Shown: positions 12,601 to 22,651, counted from the first letter of the stretch. The stretch: DNA of 34,353 bases from Bryobacterales bacterium (GCA_020851655.1 JADZCI010000015.1:1-34353), one strand, 5' to 3'. Numbers and translations are program-made. The notes: generated from the sequence alone by a model not told the origin.

Positions 12601-12737
12601 CGCGAACTCTTGTCCGGCCCATGACACCGGAAACAGGTATCGGACATGATGGGGCGGATATCCCGGTTGAAACTGACTTCGGCCCGCAGAGTCAGTATGG
12701 ACAGGCCCAATAGGCCCAGACGGAACGATTGCATCAC
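9609..12737 (-). CDS. PSD1 / planctomycete cytochrome c (DUF1549-DUF1553) protein, copy 1
   Basis: This 1042-residue exported protein has a signal peptide (1-20) and then a PSCyt1-type haem domain with CFRCH (35-39). DUF1549 spans about 138-345 and ends in a second CxxCH (CAECH, 316-320). A central beta-rich insert spans about 400-620, and DUF1553 about 690-990. The two CxxCH sites imply covalent c-type haem and a periplasmic redox role. The family is widespread in Planctomycetes and Acidobacteria and is thought to act in polysaccharide or complex-carbon processing, without a settled reaction. The frame opens with GTG at 12737 followed by ATG at 12734; neither has a clear Shine-Dalgarno, so coupling to the upstream gene (7 bp away) probably drives translation. 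Unlike copy 2, the insert is not LamG-like. Confidence 0.9.
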   Translation of the reverse strand: MMQSFRLGLLGLSILTLRAEVSFNRDIRPIMSDTCFRCHGPDKSSRMMNLRLDIREEALKPNRAGVSPIVPGDPDKSNIIRRIFAANPAQIMPPKAAHKELTEAQKRTIRQWVAEGAKYEGHWAYSPVRRPAAPTEGNPIDSFVLARLAKEGLTASAAADKITQIRRVTLDLTGLPPAPDEVKAFLADDSAGAWTRVVDRLLASPRYAEKQALLWLDAVRYADTCGFHGDNPWPAWPYRDYVLRSFRDNKPFDQFTREQLAGDFLSGVDAWTGSAYNRMTRTSAEGGLQPKEYLAKYGADRVRTTSNVWLGSTMGCAECHDHKFDPFTQKDFYSMKAFFADIKETGLVPDRGKNAWGSLLALPTAAQRDELAELRARIEEMERRMAAQTPPVPAGLLDDVKAGKLAWQFPRPLTAASQNGSKLTIYNEEPLDSMYDFRGSLVSEKKPGHGTIAASGPNPDNETYTVTFKPGAGKWTALGLEVIQDESLPGMRVARGADRFVLTGFEAAVNGRPIPLVLATDNVLYPVPEHPVMAVLDADPATGWGVTMYGEGRNVFLALRLGAPLETSESDVIAIRLRHDSKYRRAVLGRFRVAVSAATYAWPGTTAIGSRDRKTDEEGLPEEALAALKVPAARRTAEESKALAEYLVWASPEFQASEIELANLRARRDMLNAQIPRVVYSDRTEPEITRVLARGNFMDDSGEVVKPAIPAFLGKLPSANPTRLDLANWLVSADNPLTARVFVNRMWREFFGQGLSKALDDLGSQGEWPTHQEVLDWLAAEFMLPRYQGEGAHAWDVKHLIRTIVLSDTYRQSSLPRPEVKAKDPENRLLARQNRFRVDAEIVRDIALASSGLLVEKFGGPSVRPVQPDGYLAALNFPKRDYSASRGDDLHRRSLYTFWQRSFLHPALLAFDAPTREECAVNRVTSNTPLQALVLLNDPEFVEAARVFAQNTLAQGGGSLSQRINWTFQRAVQRPPTAAEAQVLTGLYRKSLARFKASPERARQFIGVGEAPAAAKANPVDLAAMMTVTRAVLNMHETVTRN

Positions 12738-12744
12738 GTGGTAT

Positions 12745-14403
12745 TTATTCTACGCCCGCGCTGCCGATCCTCAGCAACCCCGCGCGAAGTTTGCCGTGCC
12801 GCTGCGTCAATCGCAGGTGGCGATTCTCGTCCCGGCCCGCTTTCGACCGTATGATCTTCTCCAACAGGCGGAACTCATCGCGCCGCCATTCGGCCAGGTC
12901 AGGAATCAGCGTGAGCAGCGGCGCCATAGCGGCCAGCGCGCGCCGTTCCAGCACGGACCATGACCGGGTGGAGAACCCGGCCACGCGCTCCACGCGCCTC
13001 GCGCACTCCTCCGCCATCTGCGCGGTGTCTCCTTCAAACCGCCGCGCCGCCAGCCGCGCAGCCGCAAGGCCCAAACGGCGCGTTTCAAACCCATCCCAGC
13101 CGCCGGCTTCCGCTTCCGGCGTCTCAAAGACCATGGGGCGGCTCGCCAGGCGCCGCAAGGCTGCCGCCGGCGTTCGATACTCCGGCCCCGACGCCAACCG
13201 GCTCTCTTCCCGCGCCGTCAGGCGCCGCAGCGCCGCGTCCACAGAGCGGTATCCCAGCTTGCGATAGAACCACCACGCGCCCGACTCGATCCCTTCCTCG
13301 TTCTCGTACCCCAACTGATACGGGTCGAGCACAAAGCAGCCCACGCCCGCCAGTTGATGGCACGCGGTCAGAAGCTGCCGGTAAATCCACGCTGTCTCTC
13401 CGTCGCGAAATGTATAGAACAGGTTGAACCCCGCTTCCATCCGTTCGAAAATCGAGAGCCCTTCAAAGTACCCGATGGGTACGCCGTTCTTCCACAGCGT
13501 CGCGCCCAGGTACGACCGCAACGGCAGCCGGTGGCCGGGCACGACGTTGGAAAAGTAGAAGCGCACGCCGCGGCCCGCCTCCACTTCCACAACACTCGAC
13601 GGATCTCCCCACAGATACCCGTGCAGCTCCCGGTAGCGCACTGCCAGCGTCTCGCGCGCCAGGTCGAGCATCTGCTGCCCTTCGGCTCGTTTCAACCGCC
13701 GCGCCGGCAGCGGGCTCGAAGTCGTGATCCCGGTCAGATCCACTTCCCTGCGCGAAATCAGCCGCGACGCATGAAAGAAGACCGGCGCGCCGCGCAGCCG
13801 CATTGCCGACCGCGCCGCCCGCGCGCTGCCAAAGTCCCACCGCAGCGGGACTTCGAGCAAATCGAATCGGCCGTTGGAGTGGCGCGCCAGCCAGGCCAGC
13901 TCCCGCCTCCCGCCGCCCGACACGCTCTCCAGCCACCGCCGGTATGGTGGATGCGCCTCGACTTCGGCATCGTCTGCCAGCAGTGGAATCGATGCCGGCA
14001 GCACCAGCCCCAGCCGCTGCTGCGTGGTCCAGGCTTCCCACGCAATTCGAACCTGTCTTGGGTACCTTTGCGACAGGTAAGCCGCGGTCGACTCGGTGAA
14101 CACCGCGGTCAGCCCGCAACCGGCGATCCCCGAAATCTCCGGCTCTTCCAGGTCCGTCCCCGTAACCGCGCCAGCGCGTACGGCGAATCCCCGCAGAATG
14201 GCTTCGGTCAGCCGCACGATGTCGCGATTGGCCGGATACGCCCGCAGGAAAAGCACCACCTCATGAAATTCCGCCAGAGCCCGCGCGTCACTGAACTGTA
14301 CGCGCGTAGCCGCGCTCAGCGCCGCCGCCACCGCACCGGCGCCCTTTGCCGAATAATCCGTCAGATGCTCTTTGAGCCGTTCAACAATCGACCAGGAGTT
14401 CAC
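12745..14403 (-). CDS. Uncharacterised 552-residue protein with a GNAT-like C-terminal segment
   Basis: I do not recognise the family as a whole. The N-terminal ~220 residues are rich in Arg and Ala and look alpha/beta without a familiar motif. Residues about 295-390 resemble a GNAT acyltransferase: a strand pair at ATLWKNGVPIGYFEGL (301-316), a helix at IYRQLLTACHQLAG (340-353), and WWFYRKLGYRSV (377-388), which matches the usual FYxKLGF end of the GNAT fold. The classical acetyl-CoA loop (Q/R-x-x-G-x-G/A) is not evident, so activity is uncertain. No signal peptide or membrane segment is seen, so it is likely cytoplasmic. The GTG start has GGAG upstream. The gene sits 33 bp after the AbfD-like gene and 7 bp before a PSD1 gene. 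Confidence 0.7.
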   Translation of the reverse strand: MNSWSIVERLKEHLTDYSAKGAGAVAAALSAATRVQFSDARALAEFHEVVLFLRAYPANRDIVRLTEAILRGFAVRAGAVTGTDLEEPEISGIAGCGLTAVFTESTAAYLSQRYPRQVRIAWEAWTTQQRLGLVLPASIPLLADDAEVEAHPPYRRWLESVSGGGRRELAWLARHSNGRFDLLEVPLRWDFGSARAARSAMRLRGAPVFFHASRLISRREVDLTGITTSSPLPARRLKRAEGQQMLDLARETLAVRYRELHGYLWGDPSSVVEVEAGRGVRFYFSNVVPGHRLPLRSYLGATLWKNGVPIGYFEGLSIFERMEAGFNLFYTFRDGETAWIYRQLLTACHQLAGVGCFVLDPYQLGYENEEGIESGAWWFYRKLGYRSVDAALRRLTAREESRLASGPEYRTPAAALRRLASRPMVFETPEAEAGGWDGFETRRLGLAAARLAARRFEGDTAQMAEECARRVERVAGFSTRSWSVLERRALAAMAPLLTLIPDLAEWRRDEFRLLEKIIRSKAGRDENRHLRLTQRHGKLRAGLLRIGSAGVE

Positions 14404-14436
14404 AAACTCTCCAGTTTATGCACTCCGGACGGCGGA

Positions 14437-15921
14437 CTATTTTTCGGACTTCGGAATGCCCGCCAGCGCGCGCGCCAGGCTCTTCTTTTCCTCCAGCTTC
14501 ATCTGCCGCGCGATCTGTACCCGCTGCGCCTGCGGACTTCCGGCGCCATGCAGCGATTCAGTCAAGTACCCAACGGCGTTCCGGCCCATCGTCATGTTCT
14601 CGATGAGGCGCAGGACCCGCGCGCGGTCTTCAACCCGCACGCCGTCCCGGCCCTTCAGGTACTTCTTGAGCATCGGTCCCGTCTCCGGACCCTCGAAGTC
14701 TTTCTCCGACGGCAGCGTGGCCACCAGTCCGCCGGCCAGGTCCTGCGCCAGGCGCGCCATCTCGTAAGGAAACCGCGTCACGTTGTGCTTGCAAACGTTC
14801 GCCAGCAGGTCGTCGGGCTGATAGTTGCCCGCTTCGGTGCGCCGCGCCTCGTGCGACGACGCGATGCCCGCGCCGTAAATCGTCTCGTTCAGGTGCGCCA
14901 TCTCGATCAGCTTGTCTTTGACGTGCGGCGCCGCGGCCACGCCGTTGTAGTCGGCCGCCAGCGCCGCCGCGCCAATCAGCACATCTCCCAATCCCGTCTT
15001 GCACACGTACGAGCGCCGGTGGTACGCCGTAAACCGCTCCACCAGCCCGGCGGCGAATTCGTGCTCTCCGTTCATGAAAATCAACTCGTCCGGAACAAAC
15101 ACATCGTCAATCAGGATCATCGCCTCCTGCCCGGCAAATTGCGCGTTTCCCTGATCGACTTCCCCGCCCTCGAGCGCGCGCGTATCGCACGACTGCCGTC
15201 CGTAAATAAACGTCAGGCCCGGATCGTCCACCGGAATCGCCGCGGCGATCGCGTAGTCGCGGTCTTCGCTCCGCAGCCGCATCCCCGGCATCACCAGAAT
15301 CCAATGCGAGTTCAGACATCCCGTCTGGTGCATCTTGGCGCCGCGAATCACCACCCCTCCAGCGCGCCGCTCCACCACGCGTACAAAGAGATCCGGATCG
15401 GACTGCTCCGACGGCCCGCGCGAGCGGTCGCCCTTGGGATCCGTCATCGCTCCGCCGAGGGTGTGGTTCATCTCCTGCGCACGCCTGACGAATTCCCGAA
15501 ACCGCCCGTGATACGCCGTCGAATGAGCACGGTCGATTTCGTGCGTCACCGTGAACAGCGCGTTGATAGCGTCCATGCCGACGCAACGCTGGAAACAGGT
15601 GCCCGTCAACTGCCCCAAACGACGCTGCATGCGGTTCTGCGCGACCACGTCTTCCGTGTTCTCGGTCACATGCAGAAACCGGTTCACGCGCCGGTTCGAA
15701 ATCGATGACCACGCCGTCGCCAGCTCAGGTTGTTCCACCGCCAGGTCGTAGGTGCGCGCCACCGCGTTGATCGACGGACGGATCACGGGATGATCGGCCG
15801 GTTCGGCGACACGTTCCCCAAGAAAGTAAACCCGCAGGTTCCGTCCACGCAGGCTCTCGACGTAGCTGGCGCCGTCCGTGATCGGAGCCGTCCGCGCCAC
15901 CGCGTCAGGTCTTACAGCCAT
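14437..15921 (-). CDS. 4-hydroxybutyryl-CoA dehydratase-like flavin/[4Fe-4S] enzyme (HpaB superfamily)
   Basis: This 494-residue protein has the acyl-CoA-dehydrogenase-like fold of the HpaB/AbfD superfamily. Several features favour AbfD (4-hydroxybutyryl-CoA dehydratase/vinylacetyl-CoA isomerase) over the aromatic hydroxylase HpaB. These are a Cys109-x3-Cys113 pair at the place of the clostridial cluster ligands Cys99/Cys103, GAKMHQTG (195-202) containing the equivalent of Thr190, and His301 with Cys307-Lys308 where AbfD has His292 and Cys299-Lys300. The histidine-to-cysteine spacing is one residue shorter than I recall for AbfD. Such enzymes dehydrate a 4-hydroxyacyl-CoA by a ketyl-radical mechanism; the substrate here is unknown. 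A GGGAGG Shine-Dalgarno precedes the ATG. Its place between secreted PSD1/DUF1501 pairs is unusual for this family. Confidence 0.8.
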   Translation of the reverse strand: MAVRPDAVARTAPITDGASYVESLRGRNLRVYFLGERVAEPADHPVIRPSINAVARTYDLAVEQPELATAWSSISNRRVNRFLHVTENTEDVVAQNRMQRRLGQLTGTCFQRCVGMDAINALFTVTHEIDRAHSTAYHGRFREFVRRAQEMNHTLGGAMTDPKGDRSRGPSEQSDPDLFVRVVERRAGGVVIRGAKMHQTGCLNSHWILVMPGMRLRSEDRDYAIAAAIPVDDPGLTFIYGRQSCDTRALEGGEVDQGNAQFAGQEAMILIDDVFVPDELIFMNGEHEFAAGLVERFTAYHRRSYVCKTGLGDVLIGAAALAADYNGVAAAPHVKDKLIEMAHLNETIYGAGIASSHEARRTEAGNYQPDDLLANVCKHNVTRFPYEMARLAQDLAGGLVATLPSEKDFEGPETGPMLKKYLKGRDGVRVEDRARVLRLIENMTMGRNAVGYLTESLHGAGSPQAQRVQIARQMKLEEKKSLARALAGIPKSEK

Positions 15922-15945
15922 GGGAGCGCCTCCCTAGTCTTGGCG

Positions 15946-17394
<1,449 letters not shown>

Positions 17395-17401
17395 CTCACC
17401 T

Positions 17402-20400
17402 TCACTCCTTGGTGACCGTCTCGTCGAGGTTCAAAATTACCGAACACAGATTGGTCCACGCCGCGAGCTTCTTCACATCCAGGTTCGAGTCCGCCGGCGA
17501 CTCGCCAATCGCCACCAGCTTCTTCGCCCCCTCGCCATCGCGTGAATAGGTCTCCATCTGCCGCTTCAGCGTCGTCCGCAACACCTGCATCTCCTGCCGG
17601 TTCGGAACTCGCGCCGTCGCCAGCAGAAACGCCCGCCGGATGTGCGCATCCGCCGAAGCCTTGGGCAGCCCGGTCAGAACCCTCTGCGCCAGCGCCCTCG
17701 AAGCTTCAATAAAGGTCGGATCGTTCAACAGCGCCAGCGCCTGCAACGGCGTGTTCGTCACCGGGCGCCGCGCCGTGCACTTCTCGCGATCCGGCGCGTC
17801 GAACGTGTTCAAAGTTGCCGGAGGAGCGGTGCGCTTCCAGAACGTGTACATGCCCCGCCGGTACAATTTGTCGCCGTGATCCTGCACGTAGGTCTGCGAC
17901 GTAAACACGTCGCCGTAGGCGATCTCCTCCCAGATTCCCGCCGGTTGATACGGCAGCACGCTCGGCCCGCCAATCGCGCCGTTCAGCAGTCCGCTTGCCG
18001 CCAGCGCGTTGTCGCGCACCATCTCAGCCTGAATTCGAAAGCGCGGTCCGCGCGCCAGCAGCCGGTTCTCGGGGTCGCGCTCGTGCAGCGCCGGTGTAAC
18101 GCGCGACGACTGCCGGTACGTCGCGCTCGTCACAAGCAGGCGCTGCATCGCCTTGATGTCCCATCCCGTCCTCACAAACTCGGTGGCCAGCCAGTCCAGC
18201 AGCTCCGGATGGCTCGGCTGCTCACCTTGCGAACCGAAGTCCTCCGTTGTCTTGACCAGCCCGGTGCCGAAGTACATCTGCCAGTACCGGTTCACCGCCA
18301 CACGCGAGGTGAGCGGATGCTCCGGGTCCACCAGCCACCGCGCCAGCGTCAGCCGGTTGCGCGGAGCGCCCGACGGCAGAGGCGGCCACGCCGCCGGAAT
18401 CCCCGGCTCCACCTTTTCCCGCGGCTGCTGGTAGTCGCCGCGCGCCAGCACGTGCGTCTCGCGAGGCTTGGCGGCTTCCTTCATCACCATCACCGTCGTA
18501 ATCGAGTTGTCCAGCGCTTCCTGCTTCGCCTTCAACTGCTTCAATTCCGTGTACGCCTGCCGGTAGGGGTCCGGAATCACGTTCAGCAAAAAGTAGTCCC
18601 GTAGCCGCTCGTTCTGCTCCTTGGTCCGCTTCGCTGTGATTCCCGCCAGCCGCTCCATCGGATAGTGGACTGCGACTTGCCCGGCTTCGGCCGGCGCCAG
18701 TTGCCGGGCGTAGATTCTGAGGTCGTCCAGCCGCCCCTTCCACGCCATCGGCCAGTCCCGGTTACCGGTCACCAGCGGCCCGTCCGCGCGTCCCGAAACC
18801 GCACCCTCGGACGTTTCCAACTCCGCCGGCTTACCCTCAACCCACAACTTGAAGCCATCGCCGCCGCGCGCGATCGTGACATGGTGCGTGTCGCCGTTGA
18901 CCAGCACCTCACGGGTGCGCCACACTCGCCCTCCGTAATAAACCGCCAGCTTCTGCCCGCGCTTCAGCCGCGGCAGCACAATCGTGTTGTCCACCGCGAC
19001 GCGAAATCCCTCGTTCCCTAGAATGACCTGCCCTTCCTTGCGGCTCGAACGGAACTGGAACGCCAGCGAGAACGGTTTGGAAGCATCCAGCGGCGCAAAC
19101 TCCACCAGCGTCTCGCCGTCGAACTCAGCCGCGCGCCCCGTGGGCCCGTTGGAATAGGTCAGGTCGCCGCGACGGACGCGCGCATGATGGAAGTGCCCGG
19201 AAACATCGGATGTGTTGCCGTCCAGTTCGTACCACGCCAGCAGCCCGCCGCCCACCGGTTCCGGAATCCGGTTCTGCCAGTCCCTCTCCCACTCTTCCTG
19301 CCGGCGCCCGGTCTCTTTCTCATCGAGCACCTTTTCCCGCGCCTCAATCGCCTGCTTCAGTTCGTCCTGCTCGCGCTTCTGTTCCGGCGACGGCAGCGGC
19401 AGAAAGGGATCCGCGTTGCCGTAGCGCCCGTCCAGCCCCTTCTCGTCCACCGTATTGAAAAAGGCAAAAAACTGGTAGAACTCTTTCTGCTTGATCGGGT
19501 CGTACTTGTGGTCGTGGCAGCGCGCGCAGCCCATGGTGGCGGCCAGCCATGTCGTCGACGTCGCTTCCACGCGGTCCACCACGTACTCCGCCAGGTATTC
19601 TTCTGGAATCGCGCCGCCTTCGTAGTTGATCATGTGGTTCCGGTTGAAACCCGACGCCAGCTTCTGCTCTACCGTGGCGTCCGGCAGCAGGTCGCCCGCC
19701 AGTTGCCAGATCGTGAACTGATCAAACGGCAGGTTCTTGTTGTAGGCGCCAATCACCCAGTCGCGCCACGGCCACATCACGCGATGAGAATCGATGTGAT
19801 ACCCGTGCGTATCGGCATATCGCGCCAAGTCCAGCCAGGGCATGGCCATGCGCTCCCCGTAGTGCGGCGACGCCAGCAAACGGTCCACGACCTTTTCATA
19901 GGCGTCCGGAGACTTGTCTTTCAGAAACGCTTCCAGCTCGGCCGGATCCGGCGGCAAGCCCGTCAAGTCCAACGAGACCCGCCGCAGCAACGTCGCCTTC
20001 TCCGCTTCAGGCGACGGCGCCAGGCCCTCCTTTTCCAGCCGCGCCAGAACAAACCGGTCGATATCGTTCTTCGGCCAGTTCTTCAGCTTCACCTCGGGAG
20101 CGGCAGGCCGCTTCGGCGGCGCGTAGGACCAGTGCGTCTTCCATTCCGCACCCTCGTTGATCCAGCGCTTCAACGTGTCCACCTGGGCGTCCGTCAGCGT
20201 GACCGGCGAAACCGGCGGTGGCATCCGCAGCGCCTTCTTGGCGTGGCTGACGCGTTGATAGAGCCTGCTCGCCGCCGCGTCTCCCGGCTTGATGACCTTC
20301 AACGCGCCTTCCCGCGTGTCCAGCCGCAGATTCGCTTTTCTCTGCGCATCGTCGGGTCCGTGGCACGCAAAGCATGCGTCCGACAGGATCGGATGGACTT

Positions 20401-20482
20401 GCCGCGCGAAGTCGACTTTGTGCGGGGTCTGAGCGAAAAGGCCGGGAACGGCCACGAGGAATAAGAATCGCTGGCTGTGCAT
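17402..20482 (-). CDS. PSD1 / planctomycete cytochrome c protein with LamG-like insert, copy 2
   Basis: This 1026-residue exported protein has a signal peptide (1-18) and CFACH (37-41) in the PSCyt1 haem domain. DUF1549 spans about 135-350 with a second CxxCH (CARCH, 319-323). A LamG/concanavalin-like jelly-roll spans about 410-590 ([17 protein letters not shown], then [15 protein letters not shown] at its end), and DUF1553 about 690-1000. LamG modules usually bind glycans, so this copy may recognise a polysaccharide while its haem domain transfers electrons. It starts 7 bp after the GH29 fucosidase gene, which supports a carbohydrate role. The middle domain is the main difference from copy 1. 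The enzymatic reaction is unknown. Confidence 0.9.
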   Translation of the reverse strand: MHSQRFLFLVAVPGLFAQTPHKVDFARQVHPILSDACFACHGPDDAQRKANLRLDTREGALKVIKPGDAAASRLYQRVSHAKKALRMPPPVSPVTLTDAQVDTLKRWINEGAEWKTHWSYAPPKRPAAPEVKLKNWPKNDIDRFVLARLEKEGLAPSPEAEKATLLRRVSLDLTGLPPDPAELEAFLKDKSPDAYEKVVDRLLASPHYGERMAMPWLDLARYADTHGYHIDSHRVMWPWRDWVIGAYNKNLPFDQFTIWQLAGDLLPDATVEQKLASGFNRNHMINYEGGAIPEEYLAEYVVDRVEATSTTWLAATMGCARCHDHKYDPIKQKEFYQFFAFFNTVDEKGLDGRYGNADPFLPLPSPEQKREQDELKQAIEAREKVLDEKETGRRQEEWERDWQNRIPEPVGGGLLAWYELDGNTSDVSGHFHHARVRRGDLTYSNGPTGRAAEFDGETLVEFAPLDASKPFSLAFQFRSSRKEGQVILGNEGFRVAVDNTIVLPRLKRGQKLAVYYGGRVWRTREVLVNGDTHHVTIARGGDGFKLWVEGKPAELETSEGAVSGRADGPLVTGNRDWPMAWKGRLDDLRIYARQLAPAEAGQVAVHYPMERLAGITAKRTKEQNERLRDYFLLNVIPDPYRQAYTELKQLKAKQEALDNSITTVMVMKEAAKPRETHVLARGDYQQPREKVEPGIPAAWPPLPSGAPRNRLTLARWLVDPEHPLTSRVAVNRYWQMYFGTGLVKTTEDFGSQGEQPSHPELLDWLATEFVRTGWDIKAMQRLLVTSATYRQSSRVTPALHERDPENRLLARGPRFRIQAEMVRDNALAASGLLNGAIGGPSVLPYQPAGIWEEIAYGDVFTSQTYVQDHGDKLYRRGMYTFWKRTAPPATLNTFDAPDREKCTARRPVTNTPLQALALLNDPTFIEASRALAQRVLTGLPKASADAHIRRAFLLATARVPNRQEMQVLRTTLKRQMETYSRDGEGAKKLVAIGESPADSNLDVKKLAAWTNLCSVILNLDETVTKE

Positions 20483-20489
20483 CCCTTCC

Positions 20490-21848
20490 CTACATCCTAG
20501 CGCTTTGGAGGAATAACGCGGCTTCGCGCAGCAGCGGCTCGGCCGGCGCCGTCATCTTTATCCGCACCCTGGTTGTGGTGACCTCCCCCGGCAGGCGCAG
20601 CAGCCGGCAGTTGCCCACCGACGTGGCGCGTGCGATTTCCGCCCATCCGCCCTCGGTAGCCTGCTCCACTAGCACTGAGTCGATCCTCTGCCCCCGCGCA
20701 ATATCTTCCCGCAGGCGAATCACGTCGAATGTGACCGGACGCTTCGATTCCAGGCTGGCTTCATGCCCCCGCACCGTCAGCTTCACATCCCGCACCAGGC
20801 CCGCAGTGAACGTCTCGCGCATCCGCTTCCCGAAACCCGCCAGTGACGCCACATCGGTCTCGTGCAGCACGCCGCGGCGGTCCGGCGGCACGTTCAGCAG
20901 AAAACTCGCTCCGCGCCCCACCGACTTGTAATAGAGGTCCTGCAACTCATCCGGCGTCTTGACCCGGCTATTTTCCTTCTCGTGCCAGAACCAGCCCGGA
21001 CGAATCGACACGTCACACTCGGCCGGAAGCCAGTGCTTGCCGTTTCGGGTCCCGGTTTGGCTGTCTTTCGCGCGCACATCGCCCGGACTCGCCGGACCGC
21101 CGTCTTCCCCCACCGGGTCGTACGTCGCCCAGCAGGTTTCGCCGGCAATCCCTTTCTCGTTCCCTACCCACCGTATGTCAGGACCGGCGTCGCTGAAGAT
21201 CACCGCGTCCGGCTGCAGCTTGCGCACCAGGTCCCAGGTCCGCGGCCAGTCGTAGTAAGTCTTCTTGTCGATCTTCCGCCGCTCCCGCGCGCCTCCGTAA
21301 AATCCATCGCCGCCGTTGGCGCCATCATGCCACACTTCGAAGATCTCACCGTAACTGGTGAGCAGTTCCCTGAGCTGCTCCCGGTACATGACGATGTACT
21401 CGGGGCTGCCGTAGCTGGCCGCGTTGCGGTCCCACGGCGAAAGATACACCCCGAACTTCAGCCCGCCCCGGCGCGCCGCCTCCGACAACTCCTTCACCAC
21501 ATCGCCCTTTCCTCCGCGGAACGGGCTGTGCTTCACCGAGTGCGCGGTCGTCCGCGTCGGCCACAAACAGAAGCCGTCGTGGTGCTTGCACGTCAGGATC
21601 ACCGCCTTCATCCCGCCGCCCTTCAGCCCGGCGATGATCGAGCCGGCGTCAAACTGCGTTGGATTGAAGATCGCGGGGTCTTCGTCCCCGTATCCCCACT
21701 CCTTATCGGTAAACGTGTTGGTCGTGAAGTGTAGAAACGCATACGTCTCCAGCGCATGCCACTTCAACTGCCGCGCCGAGGGGACCGCTCCGTAAGCGGC
21801 GCCCGGCGCGGCCACCAGACCGCCCAGAAGTATGTCTCTGCGTCTCAC
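20490..21848 (-). CDS. GH29 alpha-L-fucosidase-like glycoside hydrolase, exported
   Basis: This is a 452-residue retaining glycosidase of the GH29 type. With the GTG at 21848 as start, the protein opens with RRRDILLGG and a hydrophobic segment, a twin-arginine signal. A longer frame from 21890 would place 14 residues of no family likeness before that signal. GH29 hallmarks are KWHALETYAFLHFTTNTFTD (29-48), the active-site KHHDGFCLW (88-96), FGVYLSPWD, and VWHDGANG (172-179), in which Asp175 is the expected nucleophile. The acid/base is poorly conserved in the family and I cannot place it. The enzyme should release terminal L-fucose, or a related sugar, outside the cytoplasm. It heads the operon that continues through both PSD1/DUF1501 pairs. 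Confidence 0.88.
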   Translation of the reverse strand: MRRRDILLGGLVAAPGAAYGAVPSARQLKWHALETYAFLHFTTNTFTDKEWGYGDEDPAIFNPTQFDAGSIIAGLKGGGMKAVILTCKHHDGFCLWPTRTTAHSVKHSPFRGGKGDVVKELSEAARRGGLKFGVYLSPWDRNAASYGSPEYIVMYREQLRELLTSYGEIFEVWHDGANGGDGFYGGARERRKIDKKTYYDWPRTWDLVRKLQPDAVIFSDAGPDIRWVGNEKGIAGETCWATYDPVGEDGGPASPGDVRAKDSQTGTRNGKHWLPAECDVSIRPGWFWHEKENSRVKTPDELQDLYYKSVGRGASFLLNVPPDRRGVLHETDVASLAGFGKRMRETFTAGLVRDVKLTVRGHEASLESKRPVTFDVIRLREDIARGQRIDSVLVEQATEGGWAEIARATSVGNCRLLRLPGEVTTTRVRIKMTAPAEPLLREAALFLQSARM

Positions 21849-21900
21849 ACGAACACAATACCGCGCCCGCGCGCCGCCTGCGAAGGCCATCCGGCCAGTC

Positions 21901-22287
21901 TTAGTGCTTCTGCGCGATCTGGATCAGGTTGCCGCACGTGTCATCCAGCACGGCGGTCGTCACCGGACCCATCGCCACCGGCGGCTGCGTGAAGTGCACT
22001 CCCGCCGATCGCAGGCGCTCGTATTCGCCGCGAACATCGCCCACCGCAAACGACGTGAACGGAATTCCGTCAGAGGCCAGCGCACGCTTGAACGGCGCCG
22101 CCGCCGGGTGGCTGTCCGGCTCCAGCAACAACTCGGTCCCGCCGGAGTCCTCCGGCGAAACCACCGTCAACCACCGCGCCGCCCCCATCGGGATGTCTTG
22201 CTTCTTAACGAACCCCAACTTGTTTGTGTAAAACTGGAGCGCCTTCTCCTGGTCATCGACAAAAACGGACGTCACCACGATCCTCAT
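21901..22287 (-). CDS. VOC (glyoxalase/bleomycin-resistance-like) family protein
   Basis: This 128-residue protein has the paired beta-alpha-beta-beta-beta modules of the vicinal oxygen chelate superfamily: an N-terminal half starting MRIVVTSVFVDDQEKALQFY and ending in TELLLEP, and a C-terminal half with SFAVGDVRGEYERL and a closing DTCGNLIQIAQ. It is close in type to the small 'extradiol dioxygenase-like' proteins that are often paired with ArsR regulators. The substrate is unknown. The ATG at 22287 is preceded by AAAGGAG and overlaps the ArsR stop (ATGA), so the long frame upstream of it is only the ArsR gene read out of frame. Detoxification of a reactive compound is one possible role. Confidence 0.88.
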   Translation of the reverse strand: MRIVVTSVFVDDQEKALQFYTNKLGFVKKQDIPMGAARWLTVVSPEDSGGTELLLEPDSHPAAAPFKRALASDGIPFTSFAVGDVRGEYERLRSAGVHFTQPPVAMGPVTTAVLDDTCGNLIQIAQKH

Positions 22288-22574
22288 CCCCGCACTCCTT
22301 TCCTGCCTGTCTTCAGCCAGCGTTCCACAATGCGCCTCAGCGGCTCGGTGTGCAGATAGTGCAGCTTGTATTTCCCTTGCCGCTCCGCCGTCACCAGGCC
22401 CGCCGATTCCAGCACTTCGAGATGTTGCGAGATCGCCTGCCGCGTCAGTCCGAGCCCGTGCTTCATGGTCAAGCGCGCGCACAATTCGAACAGCGTCTGC
22501 CCGTCCCGCTCCACCAGCTCATCGAGGATCGCCCGCCGCGCCGGCGCCGCGATGGCCTCGAACACATCGCTCAC
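22284..22574 (-). CDS. ArsR-family winged-helix transcriptional regulator
   Basis: This regulator of 96 residues reads VSDVFEAIAAPARRAILDEL at the start. A recognition helix follows in LTRQAISQHLEVLESAGL, and the wing is VTAERQGKYKLHYLH, matching the ArsR subgroup that partners with VOC/SRPBCC proteins. I see no metal-binding CxC motif in the recognition helix, so a non-metal inducer is likely. I place the start at the GTG of 22574, not the upstream GTG of 22598: the latter would lie inside the promoter, and the shorter form begins exactly like typical family members. The gene is translationally coupled to the VOC gene (ATGA overlap). The regulator probably represses its own operon through the repeat in the promoter spacer. 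Confidence 0.88.
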   Translation of the reverse strand: MSDVFEAIAAPARRAILDELVERDGQTLFELCARLTMKHGLGLTRQAISQHLEVLESAGLVTAERQGKYKLHYLHTEPLRRIVERWLKTGRKGVRG

Positions 22575-22582
22575 AGTTTCCG

Positions 22583-22612
22583 ATAATAGGCAAGTCACCG
22601 CTTGCCTGTCAA
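22583..22612 (-). promoter_or_regulatory. Sigma70-type promoter with operator-like inverted repeat for the arsR-VOC operon
   Basis: Reading on the minus strand, a perfect -35 TTGACA (22612-22607) and a near-perfect -10 TATTAT (22588-22583) are separated by 18 bp. The spacer is itself an inverted repeat, GGCAAGCGGTGACTTGCC, with 6-bp arms. The -10 ends 8 bp before the GTG at 22574, so transcription should begin at or next to the start codon, which implies a leaderless mRNA. An ArsR dimer on the spacer would block RNA polymerase directly, the usual autorepression design. The elements are seen directly; regulation is inferred. Confidence 0.75.
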
Positions 22613-22651
22613 GAGAATTAATGGCACTCTGAAGACGTTCAGGTCAAGGCC

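Noticed and set aside
13354..15708. A 784-codon plus-strand frame
   Set aside because: It lies antisense to the orphan protein and AbfD-like genes, both of which show family-like or structured protein sequence and Shine-Dalgarno sites. The plus-strand translation is Arg/His/Pro-rich without motifs, as expected from a high-GC shadow.
14437..15921. Annotation as 4-hydroxyphenylacetate 3-monooxygenase (HpaB)
   Set aside because: The Cys-x3-Cys pair, the GAKMHQTG block and His301/Cys307-Lys308 point to the [4Fe-4S] dehydratase branch. HpaB proteins lack these cluster ligands.
22575..22598. GTG at 22598 as the arsR start
   Set aside because: It falls upstream of and within the TTGACA/TATTAT promoter, so it would not be transcribed; the GTG at 22574 gives a standard ArsR N-terminus.
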